This document shows positions 55,640 to 64,000 of a stretch of DNA of 64,000 nucleotides, piece after piece. The notes beneath the pieces were generated by a model. It was not told the DNA's origin. It did not search any database and was given only the letters and a program-made list of their open reading frames with translations. Source of the stretch: Microvirga ossetica (GTDB taxonomy: Bacteria > Pseudomonadota > Alphaproteobacteria > Rhizobiales > Beijerinckiaceae). The position numbers and the translations under genes were made by a program. Position 1 is the stretch's first letter; each line of letters begins with the position of its first letter. Location of the stretch: assembly GCF_002741015.1 (NCBI RefSeq), contig NZ_CP016616.1, positions 4,063,501 through 4,127,500 on the forward strand, written 5' to 3'.

Positions 55640-57202
55640 ATGACCGCTTCCGTATCCGGCTCCTCCAAGGACCGCGTTCTGATCTTCGACACCACCCTGC
55701 GCGACGGCGAGCAATGCCCCGGCGCCACCATGACCCTGGAGGAGAAGCTCGAGGTTGCGGAACTGCTCGACACCATGGGCGTCGACATCATCGAGGCAGG
55801 CTTCCCCATCGCCTCGAACGGCGATTTCGAGGCCGTCTCCCTCATCGCCAAGCAGGTGAAGCGCGCGACCGTCGCCGGCCTCGCCCGCGCCATCTCGGCC
55901 GATATCGCCCGTGCCGGCGAAGCCGTGCGCGACGCGGCCCGGCCCCGCATCCACACCTTCGTCTCGACCTCGCCAATCCATCTGGCGCATCAGATGCGCA
56001 AGTCGGAGGAGGAGGTCCTGGAGATCATCACCAACACCGTGACCCAGGCCCGCAACCTGATCGAGGATATCGAGTGGTCCGCCATGGACGCCACCCGCAC
56101 CCCGATCGACTATCTGTGCCGCTGCGTGGAAGCCGCCATCAAGGCCGGCGCGACCACCATCAATCTGCCCGACACGGTAGGCTATGCCACGCCCGACGAA
56201 TACCGCGCCATGTTCCGCGCCGTGCGCGAGCGCGTGCCGAATGCCGACAGGGCGGTCTTCTCGGCCCATTGCCACAACGATCTGGGTCTGGCCGTGGCGA
56301 ACTCCCTGGCGGCGCTGGAAGGTGGCGCCCGGCAGATCGAGTGCACCCTCAACGGCATCGGCGAGCGGGCGGGCAACGCGGCCCTGGAAGAGATCGTCAT
56401 GGCGATCAAGACGCGCGGCGATGTGCTGCCCTACGAGACGGGGATCGAGGCGACCATGCTGACCCGCGCCTCGAAGCTCGCCTCTGCCGCGACCTCGTTC
56501 CCGGTGCAGTACAACAAGGCCATCGTCGGACGGAACGCCTTCGCCCATGAGAGCGGCATCCACCAGGACGGCATGCTGAAGAACGCCCAGACCTACGAGA
56601 TCATGACGCCGGAAAGCGTCGGCGTGTCCAAGACATCGCTCGTCATGGGCAAGCATTCGGGCCGGGCCGCCTTCCGCAACAAGCTGGAAGAGCTGGGCTA
56701 CAGCCTCTCCGACAACCAGTTCCAGGATGCCTTCGAGCGGTTCAAGGAACTCGCCGATCGCAAGAAGCACGTCTACGACGAGGATATCGAGGCCCTGGTC
56801 GACCAGAACATCGCCATGGCCCATGACCGCATCAAGCTGGTCTCGCTCCACATCGTCGCCGGCACCCGCGGCCCGCAGCGCGCCACCATGCGGCTCCAGG
56901 TCGACGACAAGATCGTCATCGAGGAGCAGGAGGGCAACGGGCCGGTCGACGCCACCTTCAACGCGATCAAGGCCCTCGTGCCTCATGAGGCCGTGCTGGA
57001 GCTCTATCAGGTTCATGCGGTGACTGAGGGCACGGACGCCCAGGCCGAGGTCTCGGTGCGCCTCTCTGCCGACAACCGCAGCGTGACCTCCCGCGCCGCC
57101 GACCCGGACACCCTGGTGGCCTCGGCGCAGGCCTATCTCGGCGCCCTGAACAAGCTCATGAGCCGAGGCGCCCGCCTGCACGCCCAGCATGCGGCGGAAT
57201 AA
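55640..57202 (+). CDS. leuA: 2-isopropylmalate synthase
   Basis: 520-residue first enzyme of leucine synthesis (acetyl-CoA + 2-oxoisovalerate). The catalytic TIM barrel carries FDTTLRDGEQCPGATM near residue 16, the HCHNDLGLAVANSLAA metal ligands and CTLNGIGERAGNAALEE; the C-terminal regulatory LeuA dimer domain, the site of leucine feedback, is present. The ATG at 55640 follows GAAGGA; the open extension upstream covers the attenuator and is not coding. Confidence 0.96.
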   Translation: MTASVSGSSKDRVLIFDTTLRDGEQCPGATMTLEEKLEVAELLDTMGVDIIEAGFPIASNGDFEAVSLIAKQVKRATVAGLARAISADIARAGEAVRDAARPRIHTFVSTSPIHLAHQMRKSEEEVLEIITNTVTQARNLIEDIEWSAMDATRTPIDYLCRCVEAAIKAGATTINLPDTVGYATPDEYRAMFRAVRERVPNADRAVFSAHCHNDLGLAVANSLAALEGGARQIECTLNGIGERAGNAALEEIVMAIKTRGDVLPYETGIEATMLTRASKLASAATSFPVQYNKAIVGRNAFAHESGIHQDGMLKNAQTYEIMTPESVGVSKTSLVMGKHSGRAAFRNKLEELGYSLSDNQFQDAFERFKELADRKKHVYDEDIEALVDQNIAMAHDRIKLVSLHIVAGTRGPQRATMRLQVDDKIVIEEQEGNGPVDATFNAIKALVPHEAVLELYQVHAVTEGTDAQAEVSVRLSADNRSVTSRAADPDTLVASAQAYLGALNKLMSRGARLHAQHAAE

Positions 57203-57211
57203 GCAGATTGA

Positions 57212-57234
57212 AGGCCCGCTCAGCGGGCCTTTTT
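57212..57234 (+). terminator. Rho-independent terminator after leuA
   Basis: AGGCCCGC (57212-57219), loop TCA, GCGGGCCT (57223-57230), then TTTT. Confidence 0.85.
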
Positions 57235-57475
57235 CTTGGGTCGATGGGCTTCGCCTGTCGAACCTGCAAGCTTGGCCGGAGGCGCGTGCCGAGGTCGCGA
57301 TTGTCGGCGCGAAACTATGTTTCCGGGCGGAAAACGGCGCCGTCGTCGCCTCATGCCGGAAAACCTTGGCCTGAGGCGGAAAACCTCACCGAATGGGGCT
57401 AGACAGGGTCCACCCGGTTTGTTACACGCACGGCCTCTTCAGCGGACATCGCGCCGCTGAACTCGCTTCGGCGAC
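57235..57475. other. Gene-free space before tRNA-Lys
   Basis: 241 bases with several short G/C-rich open frames but no RBS-supported gene. The repeated word ggcggaaaac (near 57326 and 57372) is the only pattern noted. Confidence 0.4.
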
Positions 57476-57551
<76 letters not shown>

Positions 57552-57789
57552 ATCTCTTCAAAGACTTGGGCGATGGTGCGGCTGGAACGGCAGGACCGTT
57601 TTACAGCCGTTTTACATTTTCCGTTCGCTTTTCCTTCCTTTCGCGCTTGCGCATGGCAGCCTCGGCACGCCTCACGTCGCGGCCGAGACAATGCGTGTCT
57701 GAGATCACCTCGATAACCTGACCTTCATTCGCTCTTGAGATGTGCGGCTTGATATGGAGGATATGCCGAGAAGAACGTTGGGGTGGTGG
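57552..57789. other. Space between tRNA-Lys and the ModA-like gene
   Basis: 238 bases. A leftward frame ending at 57601 has a coding-like Lys/Arg/Glu-rich tail (MRKRERKEKRTENVKRL) but no start or upstream support, so it may be a gene remnant. Nothing else seen. Confidence 0.35.
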
Positions 57790-58479
57790 ATGACCAATCG
57801 GCTGACGGGCATTTCGTCCATGGCGACGCGGCAAATTCTGGCCGACCTCGCCGAAAGTTATGAGCAACGGACTGGAATTGAGGTTGCTATCAGGCCGATG
57901 GGCGGGGTGGAGGCGGCTCGTCTGGTTCGTGCCGGTGAGCCCGCTGACATCATCGTCCTTGCCTCGAACGTCATGGAGAAATTGGAGGCAGAGGGTCATA
58001 TCGTTCCCGGAACCCGAGTGGGATTTGCGCGCTCGGGGATCGCGATGGCGATCCGTTTGGGCGCACCGAGGCCGAATGTCCGCGATGAAGAATCGGTCAG
58101 GCAGGCCATCTTGGACGCGCGCAGAATTTGCTACTCCACCGGACCGAGCGGCGATCATCTCCTGCAACTGTGGGAACGCTGGGGCATAGCCGAGACGGTT
58201 TCACAACGAGCCCTTCAGGCTCCTCCTGGCGTACCGGTCGGCACGCTTGTGGCCGAGGGAGAAGCAGATCTGGGCTTCCAGCAGCTCAGCGAACTGATGC
58301 ATGTGCCCGGCATAGAGATCCTCGGTCCCTTGCCACCGGAGATTCAATCCGTGACCGTCTTCACGGCCGGTGTCTCCGGCATGTCCTTGCAGCCTGAGAA
58401 GGCGCAGGAGCTGCTGGAATATCTGACCTCGCCTCAGGCGGAGGCGCCGAAACGCCAGTACGGCATGGAGCCGGCGTAA
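57790..58479 (+). CDS. Substrate-binding domain protein, ModA-like, no signal peptide
   Basis: 229-residue type II periplasmic-binding-protein fold of the molybdate-binding type (GISSMATRQILADLAESYEQ, EVAIRPMGGVEAARLVRAGE, ADIIVLASNVMEKLEAEGHI). No signal peptide is seen at any plausible start (57742, 57763, 57790), so it is probably cytoplasmic. No transporter genes are adjacent. It could be a sensor-like or orphan binding protein. Confidence 0.75.
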   Translation: MTNRLTGISSMATRQILADLAESYEQRTGIEVAIRPMGGVEAARLVRAGEPADIIVLASNVMEKLEAEGHIVPGTRVGFARSGIAMAIRLGAPRPNVRDEESVRQAILDARRICYSTGPSGDHLLQLWERWGIAETVSQRALQAPPGVPVGTLVAEGEADLGFQQLSELMHVPGIEILGPLPPEIQSVTVFTAGVSGMSLQPEKAQELLEYLTSPQAEAPKRQYGMEPA

Positions 58480-58568
58480 GTTGCAGTTCTGCAGCGCGAG
58501 ATCCGTCGTGCTCGCATGCCGGTGTGACGAACAACATGCAGTTCCACTGATCGGTGGATGGTTCGGGC

Positions 58569-58784
58569 TTACCTTCGACTCGTCCACGCTTCGATGACGT
58601 CCTTCAGATCCTCGGGCAGGTCTGTCGGTGCCTTGATGTCCGGCCCCGGGTCGAAGGATGAGAGGGCGGAAAGGAAAGTGCGATAGCGTTCGACCTTCAG
58701 CTCCTGTGCCGCATCGGGGCATTCGGCTGCGACGTCGTCCGGCGAGCCGAAGAAAAGGCAAAGAAGAGCCAGGGTCGCGCGCAT
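58569..58784 (-). CDS. Small secreted protein of unknown function
   Basis: 71-residue protein with a short signal peptide (MRATLALLCLFFG) and a charged mature part ending DLPEDLKDVIEAWTSRR. GGGAGACG upstream of the ATG acts as RBS. One Cys after the predicted cleavage region. No family recognised. Confidence 0.55.
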   Translation of the reverse strand: MRATLALLCLFFGSPDDVAAECPDAAQELKVERYRTFLSALSSFDPGPDIKAPTDLPEDLKDVIEAWTSRR

Positions 58785-58949
58785 GGTTCGTCTCCCTTTC
58801 GGATAGGCAGTAGGGAGGCATACCGTGGCATTTTCTGGGCCTGCGAGGTGTGCGCGATGTCACATCGATACCAGATCGCCATCGTAGCGGCCACGCTGCG
58901 ATATTCCGTTTCATTTGCGCGGCGCTCGAAGCATCTTCGGGTGAATGCT

Positions 58950-59303
58950 TCAGAAAGGCCCGCGCTTGGCGAGCGCGTCGAAGCCGCCTCTCAACTGCAG
59001 CAGGCGATCCGCATAGGCCTTGCTCAGGCAGGAATGATCCGCTCCGCAGGCCGCGCGACGCTTGAGCCATGCGACCTGCTGATCCTCCATGTCGCCGCGA
59101 GCGCCCATTCCGAGGAAAGGTTTCAGCTGGACATAGAGAACCGACATCTCGACGTCGGCGTCATTCAGTTGGTGATCGGCACAGATCGCCTTTTCATCGG
59201 CCGCCTCGGCTTTGGAGCAGTCGAAGCTGGCAGCCGACACGGGCTGCCATGAGCAGCCTAGGATCAGGAAGGAGAGGGCAACGAAGTGTGAAGCATTTCT
59301 CAT
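58950..59303 (-). CDS. LprI-type lysozyme inhibitor family protein
   Basis: 117-residue exported protein (signal peptide ending PVSAASF) with the DUF1311/LprI pattern: FDCSKAEAADEKAICADHQL, QVAWLKRRAACGADHSCLSK and AYADRLLQL, with four mature Cys residues. Some members inhibit C-type lysozymes; this role is inferred from the family. Confidence 0.82.
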   Translation of the reverse strand: MRNASHFVALSFLILGCSWQPVSAASFDCSKAEAADEKAICADHQLNDADVEMSVLYVQLKPFLGMGARGDMEDQQVAWLKRRAACGADHSCLSKAYADRLLQLRGGFDALAKRGPF

Positions 59304-59540
59304 CGTCGGTCCTCGTCGAAAATTGGAACGCTCAGGACAACCGCCTCGGGGCAGCGAGGCTCCCGCTTCGACAACTCAATTCGAAACAGGCTTAACGAAA
59401 AGTGAGGCGCCGGACGCGATCCATTGGGTGCGTGCGGCCGACGCGGGTTGAAGAATACCTGCCTCGCGCTCTTGATGATTCCCTTCCAGTATCCGATTGG
59501 GATGCGGTTGCATGACGCTACCTCTTTAGAGGTGTAGCCA

Positions 59541-59759
59541 GTGAACGGGCAGTATTACAAAGTGGCGATGGGGGCATCGATGATACACGATCGCATTGAA
59601 CAGCAGGACCTGCGGGACCGGAAGCTGCAGAGTCTGGAAGCGCGGATTACACGCGAGAGCCGCGTCGGATGGCCGACCTTGACGGCCACCGCCGTACTTG
59701 TCGTCGTAGCCGTCCTGATCTCAGTCTACCTGACACTCGATGCGTGTGCGCTGCGCTGA
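59541..59759 (+). CDS. Small tail-anchored membrane protein of unknown function
   Basis: 72-residue protein from a GTG preceded by AGAGGTG; an ATG at 59580 is an alternative. A charged helical N-terminus (IEQQDLRDRKLQSLEARITR) is followed by one transmembrane helix (LTATAVLVVVAVLISVYLTL). No family recognised. Confidence 0.5.
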   Translation: MNGQYYKVAMGASMIHDRIEQQDLRDRKLQSLEARITRESRVGWPTLTATAVLVVVAVLISVYLTLDACALR

Positions 59760-60172
59760 AGACTGGAAGCGTCCGCGGAACTGCGATTTATCGAGGCTCG
59801 CGCTGCTGAAGAGATAGAAAAAACTTAGTTTCGCCGGCATCACTGCTTTCAGGCATTTCCCGACAATTCGCCGATACCATCTTTTAAGTAGGTCGCCAAA
59901 AGTTCTGCAACAGCTTTCTGAGCCAGAAGTGTTTGGATGCCATGCCCGCCTTGCGACACGCTTGTTGTGGCGTCAGCGCCAGAACCCAGGCTGCGGCATC
60001 GGCGGCCAGGGCATCGATGGATGCGGCCTGCCGGTTGGCCGCAATCAGCCGCTTGAGTTCGCGCCAGAGCTGATCCATCGGGCTCAGTTCGGGTGCCTGC
60101 CGGGGCAGCCACACGAAGCGGATCCGCAACCGGTCTGGATTTGCTTCGGTTTAGTGGAGAGCGGTTTGGTAG

Positions 60173-61030
60173 CTATCCGGCCAGCCTTTCGAACTGAGCC
60201 GGACTGACATAGTCCAGTGTCGAATGACGCCGGACGGGATTGTAGAAGCCATCGATGTAACGACCGATCGCCTTCCTGGCCTCGGCTCTCGTCTGGAAGA
60301 CGGTGCGCCAGACCAGCTCGGACTTCAAGGTCTTGAAGAAAGTCTCGACCACGGCATTGTCGAAACAATTGCCTGTCCCGGACATTGAGATCCGGATGCC
60401 GTGCTTCCGCAACTCGGCCTGATACTCGATCGAACAATATTGACTGCCGCGGTCCGCGTGATGGGTCAGCCCCTCACCGGGTCTTCGGATCGCCAGAGCC
60501 TTGCGCAGCGCCTCGAGCGCCAGTTCCTTGTGCAGCCGGTCGCTCACCGCCCAGCCAACCACCCGGCGCGCGAAGAGATCCAGGACCACGGCCAGGTAGA
60601 GCCAGCCCTCGCTCGTCCACACGTACGAGATATCCGCGTTCCATTTCTGGTTCGGGCGCTCGGCCGAGAAGTCCTGCTCGAGCAGGTTGGGAGCAATAGG
60701 AAAGGCGTGGTGGCTGTCGGTGGTGCGCTTGAAGCGACGTTTCTGCCGGGCCTTGAGCCCATTCTCGCGCATCAGTCGGGCCGTCCGACGGCGCCCGATC
60801 GGCAGGCCCTGATCCTGGAGTTCGCGCGTCATCCGTGGGCTGCCATAGGTGCCATTCGATTCTCGAAAGGCGGATCGGACATGGGCGAGCAGCACCAGAT
60901 CGTCGCGCTGACGCTGGCAGGCCGGACGACTTCGCCAGGCAAAGTAGCCGCTCTGGCTCACCTCAAGAACCTGGCACAGGCGCTGGATGGGGAATTCCGC
61001 TTTCGCCGCATCGATGAACGTGAACCTCAT
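60173..61030 (-). CDS. IS3 family transposase OrfB (DDE integrase domain)
   Basis: 285-residue rve/integrase-type catalytic subunit. HTH_21 region FRESNGTYGSPRMTRELQDQ, first Asp in WNADISYVWTSEGWLYLA, second in THHADRGSQYCS, and Glu in NAVVETFFKTLKSEL with Lys/Arg following, a full DDE triad. It overlaps orfA by four bases in the -1 frame; TTTTTTC at about 61053-61047 is a candidate slippery site giving the OrfAB fusion. Confidence 0.93.
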   Translation of the reverse strand: MRFTFIDAAKAEFPIQRLCQVLEVSQSGYFAWRSRPACQRQRDDLVLLAHVRSAFRESNGTYGSPRMTRELQDQGLPIGRRRTARLMRENGLKARQKRRFKRTTDSHHAFPIAPNLLEQDFSAERPNQKWNADISYVWTSEGWLYLAVVLDLFARRVVGWAVSDRLHKELALEALRKALAIRRPGEGLTHHADRGSQYCSIEYQAELRKHGIRISMSGTGNCFDNAVVETFFKTLKSELVWRTVFQTRAEARKAIGRYIDGFYNPVRRHSTLDYVSPAQFERLAG

Positions 61031-61314
61031 CGACTTCCCTCCTTGACGAAAAAAGCGGTGGCCTTCTTGAGGATGTCGCGCTCTTGCCGCAGCACCTCGT
61101 TCTCGCGACGGAGGCGCTTGAGCTCGTCCATGACATCCTCATTGGGCGGCGGGGCCGACGAAGGCCGCATATCCTGGTGCTCCGCCATCCAGCGCGCGAG
61201 CGTCGAACGGTTCACCCCAAGATCGTCGGCGATCGCGCGTTGCGAGCGCCCACTCGTCAAAACGAGGCGGACGGCCTCATCCTGAAACTCTCTCTTAAAA
61301 CGGGTCTTCGGCAT
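61027..61314 (-). CDS. IS3 family transposase OrfA
   Basis: 95-residue DNA-binding subunit with an HTH_Tnp_1 domain (FQDEAVRLVLTSGRSQRAIA, DDLGVNRSTLARWM) and a leucine-zipper-like C-terminus (LKRLRRENEVLRQERDILKK) typical of IS3 OrfA. Confidence 0.92.
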   Translation of the reverse strand: MPKTRFKREFQDEAVRLVLTSGRSQRAIADDLGVNRSTLARWMAEHQDMRPSSAPPPNEDVMDELKRLRRENEVLRQERDILKKATAFFVKEGSR

Positions 61315-62384
61315 GGAGATCCTCCTGCTTCATCAGAAGCTCTCCATTTTTTCGAAGCAAGACCAGTCTGCCAGCGCCTGGGTCTGCGGGGCGGTGTGGG
61401 CGCTGGCCCGGTCGCTCAGCAGCCAGAGCCAGCCGGCGCCGCGGTAGCGGCGCCGCAATGCGCGCAGGAACGCCTGGGCATCGGCCTGACCGGCGCGGTG
61501 GCGGATCAGCACCACCCGGCGCGCGCTTCGCAGGTCGATCGCCCCAAACAGCACCCGCTTCGCGTTGCGGCCGGTGATCGGCACGGTGGCCTGAGTGCCC
61601 TTGAGCGCCCAGGTCGCCCGCAGCGGCGGAAACAGCCGCAACAGCGTCCAGTCGAGGCACAGCAGCCGATCGCCTCTGTGCCAGCCCGCCTTCAGACGCC
61701 GGGTGATGCCCCTTTTTTCTGCGCCAGATGAGGCGCGCGCTCGACATAGACGTAGCGCGGGCGCTTCCAGCGATAGCCTGCCTCGTGCAGCCGGCGCCGC
61801 AGGGTCCGGGGGCTGACCGCGAGGCCCTTCGTGGCCAGGTCGTGCGCCAGCAGCGGCACCGTCCAGCTCGTGGCCTGATAGCCGCAGCGGCGCGGGTCGC
61901 GCGCCAGGGCCGCCGCCAGCCGCCGCGGCGTGAGGGTGTGGTGAAGGCGCGGACGCCCGCTGCGCGGCCGGTCGATCAGTGCCGTGGCCTCATTGCTCGG
62001 CCCTGTACTGGGCCAGCCAGCGGTGCACGCTGGAGCGGTTGACGCGGCAGCGGCGGGCCGCCTCCGCCATAGAATGCCCCTCGGCCACCAGCAGCAGCGC
62101 TTCGAGGCGGCGATACACACGGGCCTCACGGGCGCCAGCAAGCGCGGCGGCCAGCCGCTTGCGATCCGCCTCGTCGAGCCACGTCTCGGGAGAGTGATCA
62201 TGTCGTTGCATGCTCCCCAGAAAACACCCGCAGCTCTCGCGTTGCAAGACTTATGGCGGCCTACTTAACCCTAGCGCAGCTTTCGCCGCACCAATTTCGC
62301 TGTACGTTGTAAGGTCGAACCTGCAAGCGATGCCCAAGAGCACTCATGACGAGCCGCCGGAGCATTGCCTCAAAAACGATTGTG

Positions 62385-64000
62385 TATGTAGGGGCTCATG
62401 ATGACTTTCAATTACCCATAGATTTGCGCCCAATCCTAGCGCCGAGTTCGATATCCATCAGGCGGGATAGTCCTCTCCACATGACGGTGTTTCCTGGCGG
62501 AGGATCATGGCCACGGGCAAGGTAGCCGCCCATGCGGGCGATCTTAGTTAAATAGTAGGCGAGCGTCTTGCTCCGCAGCAGCACCTGGCCCTTGTCTCGC
62601 ACCAGCTCGTCGAGCAGGTCCATTTCCAAGTCCGTCAAGGCCAGCCGCGGCGGCACGTCCGGAACAACACGATTGAGCATCGTCATCCAGAAGATCCGCC
62701 AGCTCAGGATGCAGTAGATGCTGAGCAGGTTCACCAGGCGCTCGGCCGTTCTCAGCTTGGTCTCCTCCGCTCGGCACCCGGACTTGAGGATCTTGTGGAA
62801 CAGCTCGACCTTCCAGCGCATGGCGTACCAGTCGAGCATCTGGATCGCGTCCGCGCGGGATCGTACCGGCAGATCCGTGATCAGCTTCCAGTCGATCCGC
62901 GCCCGGTCTTTGGGTGGATGACGCTCCTGTGCGTGGATCACCGTCAGGCTCAGGGCTGGATAGCGCTTCTGCTTGCCGATCGGAGGCAGGATGTGGATCC
63001 GGCGGTATTTGAGCTCTACGGTGGCAAGGCTCACATCGCCTTTCGGGCTGCGAACTTCGACCTGATGCCGTCCTTTGACCTTCACCTCTGCCATCTCGTC
63101 CGCGATGGTGTGCTGGCCATCGCCCGCCAACCGATCCACGCAGGTTCGGACCAGGAAGTGCGTGCTCAGAGCCTGAGCCGTGCAGAAGAACTCGTCGATG
63201 TCGTTCTCCCGGTCGCCGATATGGATGCAGCGCTCAGGAGCACCGAACAGCGCCACGGACTGCCTCATGCACTCCAGCCAGCGGATACTCTCCTTCTGAT
63301 CGATGGGCACCCGGGTCGGGTTGATCTTGCGTTTGAGCGTCCGGGCGCCCTTGAACTGAGGCCTCGTCCAAAACTTGATCGCCGAAAGCCCCAGCGGCAG
63401 CCCATCCGCGGTCACAGCCAGGCAAGAGTGCATGAGCAGCCCGCAGACCGTGTGCATCCTGGAGCGACCTTCCTTGTCCCGGCCGCTGTTGACCCGGCGG
63501 GTCGCACCAATCCGTTCAGGCTGTGCTCTTTCGTAGGACAGTTCGGTTGTGTCCTGAATGACCAAGATAGGGCCACCGAAGGCGGCAAAGCGGGTTCGGG
63601 TGGCTTGGAAATGGCCCTGAAGGATCTCATGGTCGGAAACTTTGGGATTGGACAGGAAGCGGTAGGCCGCTTTGGTGTTAGCCCAATCCTGGCAGGCCAG
63701 CGGAAGGCTGCCGCCAATGGCACCGGCCATGTGGGTCAGGAGCTTGCGCAGGCGCTGGCCGAGACGATTGTCCCGAAAGCGGCACCCAGCGAGTTCCTGA
63801 TCGACCCAGGAAATAACATTGGCTGCCTCTCCCAGAGGATGCGTCGGAAGAGACGTCTTTGTCATGGCCCAGCTCCCGCGCCGCCTCGTGGGAGCGAATA
63901 GGAGGCCGTCCGGCGTATGCCCGGCGCGCAGAGATCAGCGAGATCACGGGAAAGCCGAGACAGAGCCCTGTCCATGGGACACCTCTCACAGATGAGGAGA
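62385..64000 (-). mobile_element. IS4 family (Tn5/IS50-like) element, right end outside window
   Basis: Contains the transposase gene at 62408. The left boundary is a guess near TGTGTATGTAGG (62385); I could not find a matching inverted repeat before the window ends, so the other end probably lies beyond 64000. Confidence 0.6.
62408..63865 (-). CDS. IS4 family transposase (Tn5-like)
   Basis: 485-residue transposase of the IS4/IS50 type. N-terminal Tn5-like region ISWVDQELAGCRFRDNRLGQ and CQDWANTKAAYRFLSNPKVS; first Asp in VIQDTTELSY, second in CIHIGDRENDIDEFF and the Y-R-E-K signature in WYAMRWKVELFHKILKSG. All catalytic residues are present and the frame is uninterrupted, so it may be active. 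Confidence 0.92.
   Translation of the reverse strand: MTKTSLPTHPLGEAANVISWVDQELAGCRFRDNRLGQRLRKLLTHMAGAIGGSLPLACQDWANTKAAYRFLSNPKVSDHEILQGHFQATRTRFAAFGGPILVIQDTTELSYERAQPERIGATRRVNSGRDKEGRSRMHTVCGLLMHSCLAVTADGLPLGLSAIKFWTRPQFKGARTLKRKINPTRVPIDQKESIRWLECMRQSVALFGAPERCIHIGDRENDIDEFFCTAQALSTHFLVRTCVDRLAGDGQHTIADEMAEVKVKGRHQVEVRSPKGDVSLATVELKYRRIHILPPIGKQKRYPALSLTVIHAQERHPPKDRARIDWKLITDLPVRSRADAIQMLDWYAMRWKVELFHKILKSGCRAEETKLRTAERLVNLLSIYCILSWRIFWMTMLNRVVPDVPPRLALTDLEMDLLDELVRDKGQVLLRSKTLAYYLTKIARMGGYLARGHDPPPGNTVMWRGLSRLMDIELGARIGRKSMGN

Larger units (their letters stand above)
60136..61365 (-). mobile_element. IS3 family insertion sequence, 1230 bp
   Basis: Imperfect 27-base terminal inverted repeats: 60136-60162 (TGGATTTGCTTCGG...TGGAGAGC) and 61339-61365 (reverse complement TGGTCTTGCTTCG...TGGAGAGC). 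Three-base direct repeat GTC at 60133-60135 and 61366-61368. Contains overlapping orfA and orfB, both apparently intact. Confidence 0.92.
59884..62211 (-). pseudogene. IS630 family transposase, interrupted and frameshifted
   Basis: From ATG 62211: helix-turn-helix part (AEAARRCRVNRSSVHRWLAQ) in one frame to 61990, a +1 shift into RPRSGRPRLHHTLTPRRLAA, then a -1 shift at AAAAAAGGGG (about 61713-61704) back to the catalytic frame RLLCLDWTLLRLFPPLRATW. The IS3 insertion cuts the gene after QTQALAD; the last part resumes at 60132 with IRFVWLPRQAPELSPMDQLW. The acidic residue in PMDQLW is Asp, a DDD form. The stop codon is formed from the flanking TA target. Confidence 0.85.
59887..62265 (-). mobile_element. 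IS630 family element interrupted by IS3 (1146 bp without insert)
   Basis: Terminal inverted repeats AGTAGGTCGCCAAAAGTTCT (from 59887) and AGTAGGCCGCCATAAGTCTT (reverse complement, from 62265), 25 bases with 4 mismatches, flanked by TA on both sides (59885-59886, 62266-62267). An IS3-family element occupies 60136-61365, leaving a 3-base GTC duplication; removing it restores a 1146-bp IS630. It is a different lineage from the IS630 at 6955. Confidence 0.9.

Noticed and set aside
55598..57190. 530-codon open frame opposite leuA
   Set aside because: Shadow of leuA; translation is low-complexity Gly/His/Arg/Asp.
57601..57760. Leftward Lys/Arg-rich frame after tRNA-Lys
   Set aside because: It looks coding at the C-terminus but has no supported start and collides with the ModA-like gene; too weak to call, perhaps a remnant.

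Overview
The window is GC-rich chromosomal DNA from an alphaproteobacterium of the Hyphomicrobiales (Rhizobiales). Gene content and the style of the intergenic repeats suggest Methylobacteriaceae, possibly Microvirga. That genus-level guess is inference; the order-level call rests on a circularly permuted two-piece tmRNA gene, fumC-DUF4169-RHH, DUF2065 after hflKC, and SspB. Most of it is ordinary core genome.

Layout. 0-6.5 kb: ligA, an AraC regulator, the AzlC/AzlD amino-acid exporter and an M24 aminopeptidase P. 6.7-8.3 kb: two tiny genes split by an intact IS630 element. 8.3-21.5 kb: prmA, an SDR, a cfa-type methyltransferase, uvrD/pcrA, an acyltransferase, a thioesterase, a D-lactate-dehydrogenase-like flavoprotein and a 1189-residue AsmA-like protein. 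21.5-29.2 kb: a repeat cluster, isochorismatase-like hydrolase, RHH, DUF4169, fumC, a cytochrome P450, sspB next to ssrA (tmRNA), then thyA-DUF2293-AbrB/Doc-folA, in which a toxin-antitoxin pair sits between the two folate/thymidylate genes. 29.3-39.1 kb: hflK-hflC-DUF2065-degP (membrane proteolysis and periplasmic quality control), acetyl-CoA synthetase, an alpha/beta hydrolase, serB, miaA and an RMD1/DUF155 protein. 39.2-45.1 kb: the branched-chain amino-acid region ilvB-GST-ilvN and ilvC. 45.1-57.2 kb: a cNMP-binding/patatin protein, small genes, DedA, pdxY, an SsuBCA-like ABC transporter, PhzF, NUDIX, a lipoprotein gene broken by an in-frame stop, and leuA. 57.5-64 kb: after tRNA-Lys the content becomes accessory: a ModA-like protein, small secreted proteins, an IS630 interrupted by an IS3 element, and an IS4/Tn5-like transposase.

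Regulatory highlights read directly from sequence: ilvB and leuA each have a short leader peptide rich in the pathway's own end products (LILVV and LLGLLLL) followed by hairpins, so both branches of branched-chain amino-acid synthesis look attenuated. ssrA (tag ANDNYAPVAVAA) lies immediately upstream of sspB, whose product binds that tag. Four families of dispersed palindromic repeats occupy the intergenic spaces and in several places supply the stop codon of the preceding gene.

I see no CRISPR array, prophage, rRNA operon or secondary-metabolite cluster. The best candidates for something undescribed are the TA pair translationally coupled to folA, the tandem tiny-protein genes split by IS630, and the repeat families that shape gene ends.
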